From contig NW_026570239.1 in the NCBI RefSeq assembly GCF_019649055.1, forward strand, positions 1 through 64,000: a stretch of 64,000 nucleotides of DNA, in the 5' to 3' direction. Shown in pieces: positions 1 to 10,014 of this stretch (within the stretch, counting starts at the first letter, position 1; every line of letters begins with the position of its first letter). The DNA is from Paramacrobiotus metropolitanus. Taxonomy: Eukaryota > Tardigrada > Eutardigrada > Parachela > Macrobiotidae. The notes under the pieces were generated by a model. The model was not told the DNA's origin and ran no database searches. It worked only from the letters and a program-made list of their open reading frames with translations. The position numbers were made by a program, and so were the translations under genes.

Positions 1-787
1 CACTAGAGCCGGCAAACCAGAAAGGACAGACCAAAACTAATACTATATTCTGAAAGCCCGTAATCGAAAACCCGGCCAGATAGTATTCATTTCTTTCAAA
101 ACCTCTCCCGCTTCGAACGCCAAAGCGGAAGAGTTTTGACTATCTTCACCAAATGCAATTAAATTATCGTAATAATAATTATCATGGTGATATCTTTAAC
201 CAGACAATGTTGCCACGTAAACCAACAAAAATATAGCTAATAAATGAAAGTCATTTCTACTATTTAAATTATCGGAATGAATTTAATTAGCAGACCGTTA
301 TTGCGACAAGCGAGATTACTTATGTAACGTTGTATTCGAGGACATTTTCTGCACGAGTGCCGGGTGCACAGAGACCGTTAAGCGAACGAGTGACCAAGCT
401 TCCGGTAGTCCAGTATACGGGACGCGGAGGCGATGCCGAGGCTGTTTCTTGTATTGTTTATAGGTATGTATCTGGTTCCGGTTTTGACAACGAAGTTTCA
501 AGCATGTCGGATGATAACCTGGCTTCTGGTTCACAATAGTACGCTTAAGCTGTTTGCTCACTTTTTGCTTTGCTTCTTATGTTAATTTAATGGCTATTGC
601 CTAATAACTTTCAGTATTTTTTTATCATGGCGCATTGCTGCTCACAATTTCACAAATGGTTGTCAAACAAAATCCCGCGAATGCATGCCAGATAATCACA
701 TAGCTGCGGAGGACATAAAACAACAGAAAGACGATACTTCAAGGAATTAGCGAAACCTTTAGTCGAAGCATGCGGAACTAATGCCCT
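1..787. other. Non-coding stretch, nothing recognised
   Basis: Both strands carry only short open frames with no recognisable motif, signal peptide or repeat. I see no RNA gene or element end here. Confidence 0.4.
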
Positions 788-1782
788 TCATCGGGCCTCC
801 ATTCGGGCCAGCTCCATGTCCGGATTAAAAACACCGTTTCGGTTCAGGCAGCACCACGGAACACGATGTACACGCTGCACAATAGCGGTAAACGGCTCTG
901 TGCACACCGCTCTTAGCTGCGGCATGGTCCAGCAGACTGCAGAGGAACAACGGCTGTACGACAATCGGAACCAAGTACAGGCAACCACCGTACGTCAAGG
1001 TAGTAGTAGCCAGAAGTAGCCAGGTTGTAGTAGCCAGAAGAAGATGCCCATAACAGAAAGTTGATTTTAGTGGGTATCCAACAGACCAATTCTATCGCCG
1101 TCAACGCCGCCGCGGTATAGAACAGCTTTTCATCCCCCTGGGCGTGTCCCGTTCGTCGTCGTCCGTGGATCTTGTAAGCGATACAGCCATACACGGCGCA
1201 GGTAATAAGCAGTGGTAGCGCGTGCGTAAAGACCGGCATTATGCGCGCGTTTAGTGAAGCTTTATTGGAATTTTCGCATTCACGCTGTATCTGACACCTT
1301 CAATACGTCAATTATAACTGGTGGGAGAGACATTACGTTAATTATGAAGAATATAACAGCTGCCATAGATAGCGCCTTCTTGCTGGTATAGCTGTTGCGG
1401 TACTCTAAGGGACTATAAACAGCATAAAAGCGGTTAAGCGACATAGCGAGACTGATGGATGCAGAAAATAAGCGAGATAATGACGGAACTGGTATAGAAA
1501 GATGCACCGCAGAATATCTTGGTCACCGCTGGCTCTGGAGCGAAGATCTCATTGGCAATAAAATAGGCGCAGATAATGGTCGTTGCGCCGATCATATTGA
1601 CGGCTAATAATAATAAAATGTGGGTCTTAAAGGCGACGAAGGTATTCGTCGCTTAGCGAGATAGAAAACGATGGCATTGACAGTGACCGCCAGGACCAAA
1701 ACGGTGATCCTTCCAGCAATAACGTCCCAGTTGATCGGATATGTTGCCGGTGTCTGTGCAACGTAATGTTGCTAATATTCAT
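788..1782 (-). pseudogene. Rhodopsin-like GPCR pseudogene, full length with several frameshifts
   Basis: Read on the minus strand from the ATG at 1782 (MNISNIT, an N-glycosylation site like that in the intact gene at 27076), pieces in changing frames line up in order with the intact receptor. They cover TM1 (ITVLVLAVTVNAIVFYLAKR), TM2 with IGATTIICAYFIANE, the TM3 cysteine region (KIFCGA), the intracellular MSLNRFYAVYSPLEYRN stretch, TM4, the MPVFTHALPL start of TM5, the TM6 motif CWIPTKINF, TM7, and a C-terminal MELAR like the MELRP of the intact copy. I see frame changes near 1755, 1655, 1455, 1280 and 960. Five breaks in one kilobase argue for a genuine pseudogene rather than an assembly slip. 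It is a paralogue of the 27076 gene and of the broken copy at 7812-10014. Confidence 0.85.
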
Positions 1783-2145
1783 AATGGACTCGTGTAAGGC
1801 ACTGGCGTACACCATTAACAGTGCCGGCGACACATTACACAATAAAATTCGGGTAATCGTCAGAAAAAGTGCGGAACGGCGACTAAGCAGACTCAATTTA
1901 GAATGTTTTTGAATGTTCGGGTTGCGGAAGTCGCAAAGAGCAGCCCTTTACAGCAAATTGAGCACTGCTAAAAAGCGTTTCCATTACGTTGGCGGCTTAG
2001 TAGTCCCAGTCGGTCCAGTCCCTCTTCACTTCGTAAATATTTGCACGAATATGTAAAATTCCATATTACAGTACTCTGTATGTTGCCTTGCCGCCGACTG
2101 AACACTGCTGTTGTATCGTTGGAGAGCGGGCATGTGATTTTGGCT

Positions 2146-2195
2146 GAGTCAGGCTGACAGAGAGATTGTATACTATCTCTTTGTCAGCCTGACTC
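2146..2195. repeat. Inverted repeat, 14-base arms
   Basis: GAGTCAGGCTGACA (2146-2159) is exactly complementary to TGTCAGCCTGACTC (2182-2195). The 22-base spacer contains a shorter AGAGAT/ATCTCT pairing. It directly abuts the palindrome at 2196-2235. Confidence 0.8.
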
Positions 2196-2235
2196 GTGTC
2201 TTCATATTGGTATACGTATACCAATATGAAGACAC
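2196..2235. repeat. Perfect 40-base palindrome
   Basis: GTGTCTTCATATTGGTATAC (2196-2215) is followed with no spacer by its exact reverse complement (2216-2235). It could form a cruciform. No protein-binding or gene context is evident. Confidence 0.9.
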
Positions 2236-2647
2236 ACGCCGACTTCCGGGGATGATAATGGGAACGTGGGATTTGCTGTTTTCGCTGTATGGCTGACGCA
2301 CACTCAGAGAGACTTGACAGGCAGGGATACAAACACAGAGGAGCTGGACAGGATGAAATGATAAACAGACTTTCATCCGCTGCTGACGCGAGTAGTGCTT
2401 GCGGTGCATTTGCTGGAGTAACAGGACCGGCACAAACTGGGCGCTCAGAGACGGCAAATGCCGGACAATAATCACGTACCGATGACCTTTACTCACGCTA
2501 ATAATTCCATATGCACGACAATATGAAGTAACTTTAAGTTTAAGCCTCAGGTGCCTATTTTAAGCAGAATAAAAAGTGATCGACTGTTGATCGACTTATG
2601 GCTGCACTAATTATGATGATGACTAAACACTGTTGACTAAACATACA

Positions 2648-2694
2648 ATAATTAGTGCAGTCATCAGTCGACGACTGATGACTGCACTAATTAT
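2648..2694. repeat. Perfect palindrome with 23-base arms and a 1-base centre
   Basis: The arm starting ATAATTAGTGCAGTCATCAG (2648-2670) is complementary along its whole length to 2672-2694 around the single A at 2671. It may be the remnant of a very small hairpin element. Confidence 0.9.
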
Positions 2695-2808
2695 AGTATC
2701 CTTGAATACGCTCATAATTAATCCATGTAAGCATAGAATTCAACCATTTGCACATACAAATAGAGAAGATTATTATCAAAACACTGATCTTCGATAAAGC
2801 TAGTCCTA

Positions 2809-3617
2809 ATGGTGCTGCCGTGGTTAATTGATGACGGGCAGCAGCAGCACCTAGCAGAGCAGGCAACCTTGCTGTACGAGGCTTCAGATACCACAAACAA
2901 GGCACGACTATTGGCGACTTCTACACCAGAGTCAGGAGTGTGGACACAAGCTCTCCCCTCATCGTCAATCGGCAACTTACTGGACGACGAATCTTTCCGC
3001 ATTGCCGTTGCTATCCGACTAGGCGCACCTGCATCTTCCGAGCACCAGTGCAGGTGTGGTGCTGAAGTCGCTGCTGACGGCCAGTCGGCCACCATGGATT
3101 GAGTTGCAAATTTTCTGCTTGAAGACTGCCCAGACACGATTGCATTAATGATATTCTGCGACCGGCTCTGGTTTCAGCAGGCATCCCGGCGCGTACGGAG
3201 CCTAGGGGCATGCACTACGATAACGACACACGTCCAGATGGTATTACCACTTTTCCCTGGGCCAGAGGGCTGTGTTTGGCGTGGGATGTAACCGTTGTCG
3301 ACACCGTTGCCCGGTCTCACTTGGATCACACCAGCGTAAAAGCCGGAGCGGCAGCCGACCAGGCCGAAGCCGAAAAAGTGAGAAAATACAACTTCCAGTC
3401 AGGACGGTATGAGTTTGCTGCCGTCGGATTCGAAACTTTCGGAAGTTTTGGTACATCAGCCAAGAAGCTCCTTAAAGAGGTCGGAAAAAGGATCGAGCTA
3501 CAAACAGGCGAGATTCGCAGCCACGAGTTTTTGAGACAGAATATTTCTTTAGCAATTCAAAGGGACAATGCCGCTTCTGTTATGGGTACTGTAGAAAATG
3601 TTGTTTTGTTTAAGTGA
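2809..3617 (+). pseudogene. Retroelement C-terminal domain relic (zinc-binding plus nuclease-like module)
   Basis: Two open pieces (2809-3102 and from about 3135 to 3617) form one protein if a frame change and stop near 3103-3135 are bridged. The first ends in ESFRIAVAIRLGAP followed by QCRCGAEV, a cysteine motif. The second carries INDILRPALVSAGIPARTEP, RPDGITTFPW, LAWDVTVVDT, a basic/alanine helix, a VGFETFGSFG motif and ISLAIQRDNAASVMGT. I recognise this order (CxC, RPDG, WDVT.VDT, SLAIQRGNAASV) from the C-termini of reverse-transcriptase proteins in invertebrate genomes. PDG plus WDVTVVD resembles a restriction-like PD-(D/E)xK nuclease as in R2-type LINEs; that nuclease role is inference. 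No RT domain precedes it, so this is a 5'-truncated dead copy. Confidence 0.65.
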
Positions 3618-4202
3618 AGCTAACTCTTGATATTATTGTTATCGTGCTACTGAAAATTAAAGAACCGAACATTGATGACCAGGTTAACGATAAACATCTG
3701 TTAGCCAAAACCTTCTCTGTTTATAGATTTATTAATTAAATTACAATTTACTACAAGAGCCACGCTGCTCACAGCCTCACGCTCCATGACGGCACAGTCC
3801 GGAAGTATCAATTCTAGTTATTTTACTCGCGAACGACACTCACCAGGGCCTGGTCAGAGGTTCGCCTCTCGGAAAATTTGATTTTTTGTCTGATTATAGA
3901 GAGTAGAAGTAGTGCATACTTGAAAAAATACTTTCATCGGCAATAGTCCAGTGGGCGTGGCTAAACACGAATTCAATAGTTAAAAGTATTGTATAGATAC
4001 GTAGTGCAATTGCCATACTATGTACTACTGCTATTTAAACTGGTAAATTTTATTTTCGGCATTGAATCGCTCGGTATCACTGTAGTCTGTTATCTGTTAG
4101 CTTGTTCCTCATTTAATTTTTTTTCTGAATTGTTTTGGCAATTTACAATTTTTAAGGAGTCTACTACGTGTCGGCTCTAAAATACATAGTTGCAGTGCAC
4201 AC

Positions 4203-4385
4203 GTGTAGCCGGCAGGAAGGTGGACGGGTGGATGGGGGATCTTCAATGAAGGTCATCCACCTTTCTGCAAAGGTCATCCACCTTTCTCATCCACCTTTTT
4301 GTAAAGGTCATCCACCTTTCTCATCCACCTTTCTGTAAAGGTTATCCACCTTTCTGCAAAGTCATCCACCTTTCTGTCGATTGTC
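4203..4385. repeat. Left-arm tandem array, about 21-base unit
   Basis: Imperfect copies of GTCATCCACCTTTCTGCAAAG follow the segment TGTAGCCGGCAGGAAGGTGG. The same segment and array appear in reverse orientation at 6410-6533, so the arrays are part of the element's inverted arms. Confidence 0.85.
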
Positions 4386-4900
4386 GAACATATTTATATT
4401 CTTTCAGCTTATTCATTACAACAATTTTTTAGTAATTGCTACCCTTTCTGGTAAACAACTCTCGTATCAATATGATTAAATTATTCTAGCAGTCGTACAC
4501 ACCATATCTGCCAAGCTGTTTCTGGTAGTCACTAATCTACCGTCGGCGTCCTGGTGTGTCTCTGAAGACATTTAGGTATGAAATTTGGAATACCATTTCC
4601 GGTCACAATGCGTGCGCAAACCGGCCGCAGGCCCGCCGTGGCCAAAGTGTATGGTCTGTCTTGTACCATTTGCTGAGCTGCACCTATCAGGAAAATGGCA
4701 AATGCATCTCATTGCGCATTGGCAGAACGGAGTGTAGCTCTTCGAGATGAAGGCGAAAATACAGCAAAGTCCTCGTACTGCTTGCCGTGTTCGCGCAACT
4801 TACGTATAGGAAATGTTTTTGTAAACTTTTTTTGCACAGGACTCCTTGCATCACGAACAGTTCAATTCTGGAACACGGACAGCAAGGCAAACTAAAGTGG

Positions 4901-4959
4901 GGACACTGCAGCACTTTAAGTGAGTGTTGACAACACTCACTTAAAGTGCTGCAGTGTCC
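4901..4959. repeat. Perfect palindrome with 29-base arms
   Basis: The arm beginning GGACACTGCAGCACTTTAAG (4901-4929) is exactly complementary to 4931-4959 around a single A. It lies in the left half of the 3843-6889 foldback element and is not matched in the right half. Confidence 0.9.
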
Positions 4960-5060
4960 ACCTTTCTATAAAGGTCATACACCTTTCTGCTAAGGTCACC
5001 CACCTTTCTCTAAAGGTCATCCACCTTTCTGCCGACGGTAATGCATCTTTCTCTAAAGGT
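4960..5060. repeat. Inner left-arm repeats (CCACCTTTCT type)
   Basis: A second run of the 21-base type (CACCTTTCTCTAAAGGTCAT and variants) follows the palindrome. It is mirrored in reverse orientation at 5670-5780. Confidence 0.75.
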
Positions 5061-5768
5061 TATCGTTATTTCTGTCTTGGGTTATTTACGTTCGAAGCAG
5101 TTGCATCCAGTTTTAGCTTCGACCATCTAACGGTAAATGCGCGGAAATGCTTGTAATGCAATCGTGCAACGCTTTTGTAAGCCGTTCATTTACTGATGAC
5201 AGAAGATCTGATATTCGTTAATAACGGCGCCAAATATTTTGCAAAAATGTCTGCTAATTTCGCAAGACTGAAGTGCTTGAACAGGAAGTCCAGCAGGACT
5301 TGTTCGCGGTGGAAAGCTACATGAAAGCTTTGCAAAACTGAAAAATAATGATATTCTCCTAAGTGATTTTGCTGTTCGAAGTGACTGATGATTGTCAATT
5401 CCGTTTTCTTTGTGCCTGCTCTTTCTTCTGTGACCTCTGTAACCATTTTTCTAGTATAGAAAAAATTTCGGTGCCATTTTAACGAATATGTCTGGTTCAG
5501 TGCAAAGTCTAATAATTTTTAAAAATAATCAGTATCTTGTTCTGGATTTCGTCAATTATTAAACGACTTTCAACACCGTTAGATGACTCCAACATCCATA
5601 TTTCTGCGCATGTATCGGTTGCTGAACGAAGGGAAAAGTAAATACAGTTATTTCGAACAAAAATAACCTTAGACAGAAAGGTTGATGACCTTTACAGAAA
5701 GGTGGATGACCTTTACAGAAAGGTGGATGACCTTTGCAGAAAGGTGGATGAACTTTGCAGAATGATGA

Positions 5769-6373
5769 ATGAACTCTGAAGAAAGGATTATTATTAGCAT
5801 GACAACACTCGGTGTTAGTTGTTCAACTTCCGCACATGAGTCTGCTTTGCTGTTTGTGCTCCAGAACTGCACTGTTCGTGATACTAGTAGAATCAATCCT
5901 AGTGCACAAAAAGTTTGCAAAACTGTTACTGACAAACTGTATAAGCTGCGCGAACACGGCAACCCAAACGAAGAAGTTGACGTATTTTCACCTTCAACTC
6001 GAAAAGCTGCGCTGCGTTTTGCTAGTGCTCAATTAGATGCATGTTCTTGATGGTTGGAACAGCAATAATAGCATATGGTAACTACAATACAAGTCACACC
6101 CTACAGTATGGCTACGGCTACTCCCAGCATATTATGGCGGGAACTGGTATTGATATGGCAGAATTAGTCCAAATGCACACCATGAAGCCGACTTTGGATA
6201 AATCATTAGCGGATTCCATAAACCGCTTGGCAGAAAAGGTGTATACGAGCGATAGAAAGATTAAATCATATTGGTACGAGAGTTACAAGTGTTTACCAGA
6301 TTGGGTGGAAATGAATGAAAAATCAATTGCGCTAATTAATCTTTATACAGAATATAAGAAAGCGGAAAGTTAA
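5769..6373 (+). other. Two adjoining open frames inside the right arm of the foldback element
   Basis: Frames 5769-6050 (93 aa) and 6041-6373 (110 aa) overlap by ten bases. The first includes KVCKTVTDKLYKLREHG; the second is acidic/lysine rich and ends TEYKKAES. I recognise no family. The left arm holds diverged reverse-orientation copies of both segments (about 4690-4900 and 4400-4640) with broken frames. These may be scraps of an old element-encoded protein or chance openings. Confidence 0.25.
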
Positions 6374-6409
6374 CATAGTCGACTAACAGGTGAGTTACCT
6401 TCGGCAGAA

Positions 6410-6533
6410 CGTTAATGACTTTGCAGAAAGGTGATAACCTTCAAAAAGGTGGATGAGAAAGGTGGATGACCTTTGCAGAAAGCTGGATGACCTTCATTGA
6501 AGATCCACCCGTCCACCTTCCTGCCGGCTACAC
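6410..6533. repeat. Right-arm tandem array, inverted copy of 4203-4385
   Basis: Units read CTTTGCAGAAAGGTGGATGA and end in TCCACCTTCCTGCCGGCTACA, the reverse complement of the left array and its bordering segment. Confidence 0.85.
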
Positions 6534-6892
6534 ACGCGCGGCCTTCATCACACTTGATATACTGTAAGTGACGAGATTTTATAAAAATTTTGTGTAGTCA
6601 AAACACTGATTCAGAAAATTAAACAAAAAAAAGAAGCAAGACTATAGTAATAATGGGCAACACAATGCCGGAAAATTTATCAATGTAAAATGTGACCAAT
6701 AAGAGTATGGCCTGACATTAGCTCCGCCAGCACACATACAATACGTTAAGCAATTAAAATCGTGTTTGGCCAAGCCCATTATACCATTACCGATGAAAAT
6801 AATTTTTTTTCTAAGTGTGCCCTAGACCTGCTCTCTCTTCACACAAAGAACTAAATTTTCTGAGAGGCGAACCTCTGACCGGGCCCTGGTCA

Positions 6893-7811
6893 GCGCCAAA
6901 GTAATAAGCCGCCTGGTCTCAAACCGCGAATCCATAAAAACCCCGGAAACTGCATAGAAAAGCAGGACGAACGCCAGCCGACAGCTGTAAAATGAGCGGT
7001 GTCATCAGAAAAACCTGGCGCAACCTTAAAAAATCGCTTTTACAAAGTAATAATGTAATTTGCTGGTTGCCTGTCACACTGCTCGTGGATCGTTTTTAGT
7101 TTTTCGTCAAGATATTAAAGCGTATGACTGTTGTCTAAGCGGTTCACCATGTGTGACTACCTGTTCTGATCAGCTCACTATGAGCGTAGCATGACTAGAC
7201 ACATTTATCGAATATTGACTGACTATGTTAACATGCAGTTTCGTGTTTCATTCAGATGGTGATAAATTTAAATCAATATCTATGATGCCGGTAAGATAAG
7301 CAGTTACTGTAATAACTCACTAATTAGTCATTAATCATCGCTGTAGCAGCGCTTTTTAAGAGCTTCTACAAATAGCTGTGTAGGTTGCACATAGACGGAG
7401 TTGCTGCGCGTATAAATAATTTTCATACTCTTTATAAAACTAGTCGAATTTGACCGGACAGCTGTCCGCATTTCTACATGTTAAAAATATTTTCATAGCT
7501 GGCCTCGCTGGGGTTTTACATTTGAAATATTTCTAAACAACTATTTTATTGTTGTACGCACTACGCAGTCTATTTTGTTTTCTCATTCATGATTCCATAC
7601 CTCGAACACAACTGGTCGCGCGCTAGCGCGACCGATACTTGTAAGTATATAACTCTATATCAGCAACCTTATGGTAGATGAAGAAAGCCGACGCGCTGTT
7701 TTCTTAAGTTCACGCTTTAAATAGTATTTTTTTGTGATTTTGGTGCGGAGGTTTGCTTTATTAACGATAGAAATTAAAATGAACTGTCATCGCTCATGAT
7801 GCAGGTTTTTT
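6893..7811. other. Non-coding stretch, nothing recognised
   Basis: AT-rich DNA without a supportable gene or repeat. Open frames are short and motif-free. Confidence 0.4.
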
Positions 7812-8429
7812 GAATTTAGATCTTTGCCAAAGGTACAGAAAAAAATCCAAGCCATTAGTCGGGATCCAACAGAATTGCCATCACGGTAACGGAGTTTGTT
7901 TGTTCACCAGACTAACTCCATTTAACCGTGATTGCGGTATACCTCCAAAAATGCTTATTGTATCCTTGAGTCTGCCCCGCCCATCGTCGTCCATACATCT
8001 GTAGGCGATGTAATCGTATTGACCGCCATTCGCATACAACGTTAGCGCATAAAAATTGGCATAATACGGGTGTAATTTAACAGTTGTTTGGAACTTTCAC
8101 ATCGGTCTGATAATAATAGTACTGATATTAATAGTACCGGTACTTCCAGCACATCCATAATGATTTCGGGTAGTGAAATTATTATACAGATTATGAGGAA
8201 TATAAAAGCGGCCAGATTACAACCACTTCCTGATGGTGTAGCTGTGGTACCGTATGGGTTTATAAGACACCTATGGCACACTTCGAACACGACATTTTTT
8301 TACGGCCATCCTTAGACGATGTAGTGCATCTTTCCGTTGTAGCCAATGTATTCGCAAAGACTGTTTATACAATGGCAAAAGTTTTCCACCATGCCCATAG
8401 TTACGTCCATCTTCGTTATTTTGTGCGGT

Positions 8430-8820
8430 GGCCTGTAGTAACTCGTAGTCTCGGAAGTTTGCGTAGTTTTCAGTAGTCTCGGTAGTTTGCGTAGTTTTCT
8501 GTAGTTTCCTGTAGTCTCGGTAGTTTGCGTAGTTTTCTGTACTTTCCTGTAGTCTCGGTAGTTTTCTGTAGTTTCTTGTAGTCTTGGTGGTTTGCGTAGT
8601 TCTTTCCTGTAGTCTCGGTAGTTTGTATAGTTTTCGGTAGTCTCGGCAGTTTCTATAGTTTTCGGTAATCTCGGTAGTTTGCGTAGTTTTCGGTAGTCAC
8701 CAGCCTGTCTCGGAAGCCTGTGCAGTTTTCTTTAATAACCCTAGTTCGTGTAGCCTGCGTAGTCTCCTCACTCCTGTAGTGTTTGTGGCTCCCAGTAGTG
8801 TCGGAAGTCTTTGTAGTATA
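8430..8820. repeat. Left-arm minisatellite, unit about 28 bases
   Basis: Degenerate copies of GTAGTCTCGGTAGTTTGCGT with AGTTTTCTGTAGTTTCCT variants, in the orientation opposite to the array at 8834-9560. Confidence 0.9.
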
Positions 8821-8833
8821 CGTAGGTGCAAAA

Positions 8834-9560
8834 CTACCGAGACTACAGCAAACTACCAAGACTACAGCAAACTACGCAAACTACCGAGACTACAGGAAAC
8901 AACAGAAAACTACGTAAACTACCGGGACTACAAGAAACTACAGAAGACTACGTAAACTACCGTGACTACTGAAGTACACCAAACTACGCAAACTACCGAG
9001 ACTACAGGAAACTACCGAAAACTACGTAAACTACCGGGACTACAGGAAACTACAGGAAACTGCGCAAACTACCGACACTACAGCAAACTACCGAGACTAC
9101 AGCAAACTACGCAAACTACCAAAACTACAGAAAACTACGTAAACTACCGGGACTACAGGAAACTACAGAAAACTACCAAATCTACCGGGACTACAAGAAA
9201 CTAGAGAAAACTACTTAAACTACCGGTACTACAACAAAATACAGAAAACTACGTAAACTACCGTGACTACAGCAAACTACGCAAACTACCGAAACTACAG
9301 GAAACTACAGAAAACTACTTAAACTACCGGGACTACAGGAAACTACAGAAGACTGCGTAAAGTACCGTGACTACAGCAAACTACGCAAACTACCGAAACT
9401 ACAGGAAACTACGTAAACTACCGGGACTACAGGAAACTACAGAAGACTGCGTAAAGTACCGTGACTACAGCAAACTATGCAAACTACCGAGACTACAGAG
9501 AACTACGCAAACTACCGAGACTACAAAAACCACAGGCTACTACCCGGACTAAGAGTAACT
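8834..9560. repeat. Right-arm minisatellite, inverted relative to the left arm
   Basis: Copies of AACTACGCAAACTACCGAGA and CTACAGGAAACTACAGAAA repeat about every 28 bases. This arm is nearly twice as long as the left one. The turn-around is at about 8821-8833. Confidence 0.9.
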
Positions 9561-10014
9561 ACTTTGATTTTTGGAAGTCGACAAACAGAATATGAAGTGT
9601 ACAGGTTACTACGGTGGCTACGGGACTACGACCTGGAAGTGCGGTCATAAAAAACTGTTGTGTTCGAAGTGTGCCATATCTATTATAAGAGCATAAACTC
9701 TGTTGAAAGACATGGAAAGATGGATGCATAAGATTATCAATGTAACGAAGGAATCCGTGTAAGAATTCGCACCGCAAATCATCTTGCCTACCGTAGGCTT
9801 TTCTGCATACACTTCATTGGCTACAAAAGTCGCGCAAATAATTGCCGATGCGCCGATTATGTTAACTAACGGCAAAATAAGGACATGCATCCTAAAGGAC
9901 GAAGAGGGCACGCGCCGCTTAGTCCAATACAATACCCAACTGTTGATCCCAACCGCCACGAATAATATGATAATCCCTGCAAGGATAATGCGTTATGCAG
10001 AATTCCGTTTGTGA

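Larger units (their letters stand above)
1783..2808. other. Intergenic stretch with three palindromes
   Basis: No coding sequence is supported. The stretch holds the inverted repeats listed separately (2146-2195, 2196-2235, 2648-2694). GCACTAATTAT also occurs near 2608, matching the right arm of the 2648-2694 palindrome. Confidence 0.4.
3843..6889. mobile_element. Large foldback element, arms over 1 kb
   Basis: The ends CCAGGGCC (3843) and GGCCCTGG (6882-6889) begin a long inverted repeat. Both ends continue with GGTCAGAGGTTCGCCTCTC, then AAAATTT, then CATCGGYAATRG and GGSYAAACACGA. Similarity persists inward: 4030-4200 against 6540-6740, the 21-base arrays (4230-4385 and 6410-6510), 4480-4530 against 6220-6290, 4690-4900 against 5810-6040, and 4960-5060 against 5670-5780. 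The whole element is therefore one diverged hairpin with a middle of about 600 bases. Possible 3-base duplication TCA flanks it (3840-3842, 6890-6892). Elements with related ends lie at 20984 and 61638. No transposase is recognisable. Confidence 0.7.
8268..9682. mobile_element. Foldback element with minisatellite arms and 8-base target duplication
   Basis: Perfect duplications TTATAAGA flank the element (8260-8267, 9683-9690). The left end reads CACCTATGGCACACTTCGAA and the right end, reversed, TAGATATGGCACACTTCGAA; the two then diverge gradually. Inside, a minisatellite runs in one orientation (8430-8820) and in the opposite orientation (8834-9560), so the single strand could fold into a long hairpin. 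No open frame resembles a transposase, so it is non-autonomous. It sits inside a GPCR pseudogene. Its ends match those of the 10.6 kb element at 16317-26891. The 8-base duplication suits hAT-type integrases; that assignment is inference. Confidence 0.9.
7812..10014 (-). pseudogene. GPCR pseudogene split by a foldback element
   Basis: The N-terminal half lies at 9691-10014 on the minus strand: ILAGIIILFVAVGINSWVLY (TM1), TKRRVPSSSFRMHVLIL, IIGASAIICATFVANEVYAE, KMICGA, and MSFNRVYAL at the end of TM3. The C-terminal half lies at 7812-8267: INPYGTTATPSGSG, NLAAFIFLIICIIISLPEII (TM4), NYTRIMPIF, and a TM6 remnant CWIPTNG. Between them sits the 8268-9682 element. Reading GCT CTT ATA from the right side into ATA AAC CCA TAC on the left, across one copy of the 8-base duplication, restores the order seen in the intact receptor (AIVSPIKY region). 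Stops and frame changes in the 7812-8040 part show decay beyond the insertion. Confidence 0.8.

Noticed and set aside
8962-9552. Thr/Tyr-rich frames in the minisatellite
   Set aside because: Produced by the repeat unit of a non-coding foldback arm; no start context or constant frame.
8430-9560. Regularly spaced repeats resembling a CRISPR array
   Set aside because: Units are degenerate and contiguous without unique spacers, the organism is an animal, and the two halves are inverted; this is a minisatellite.
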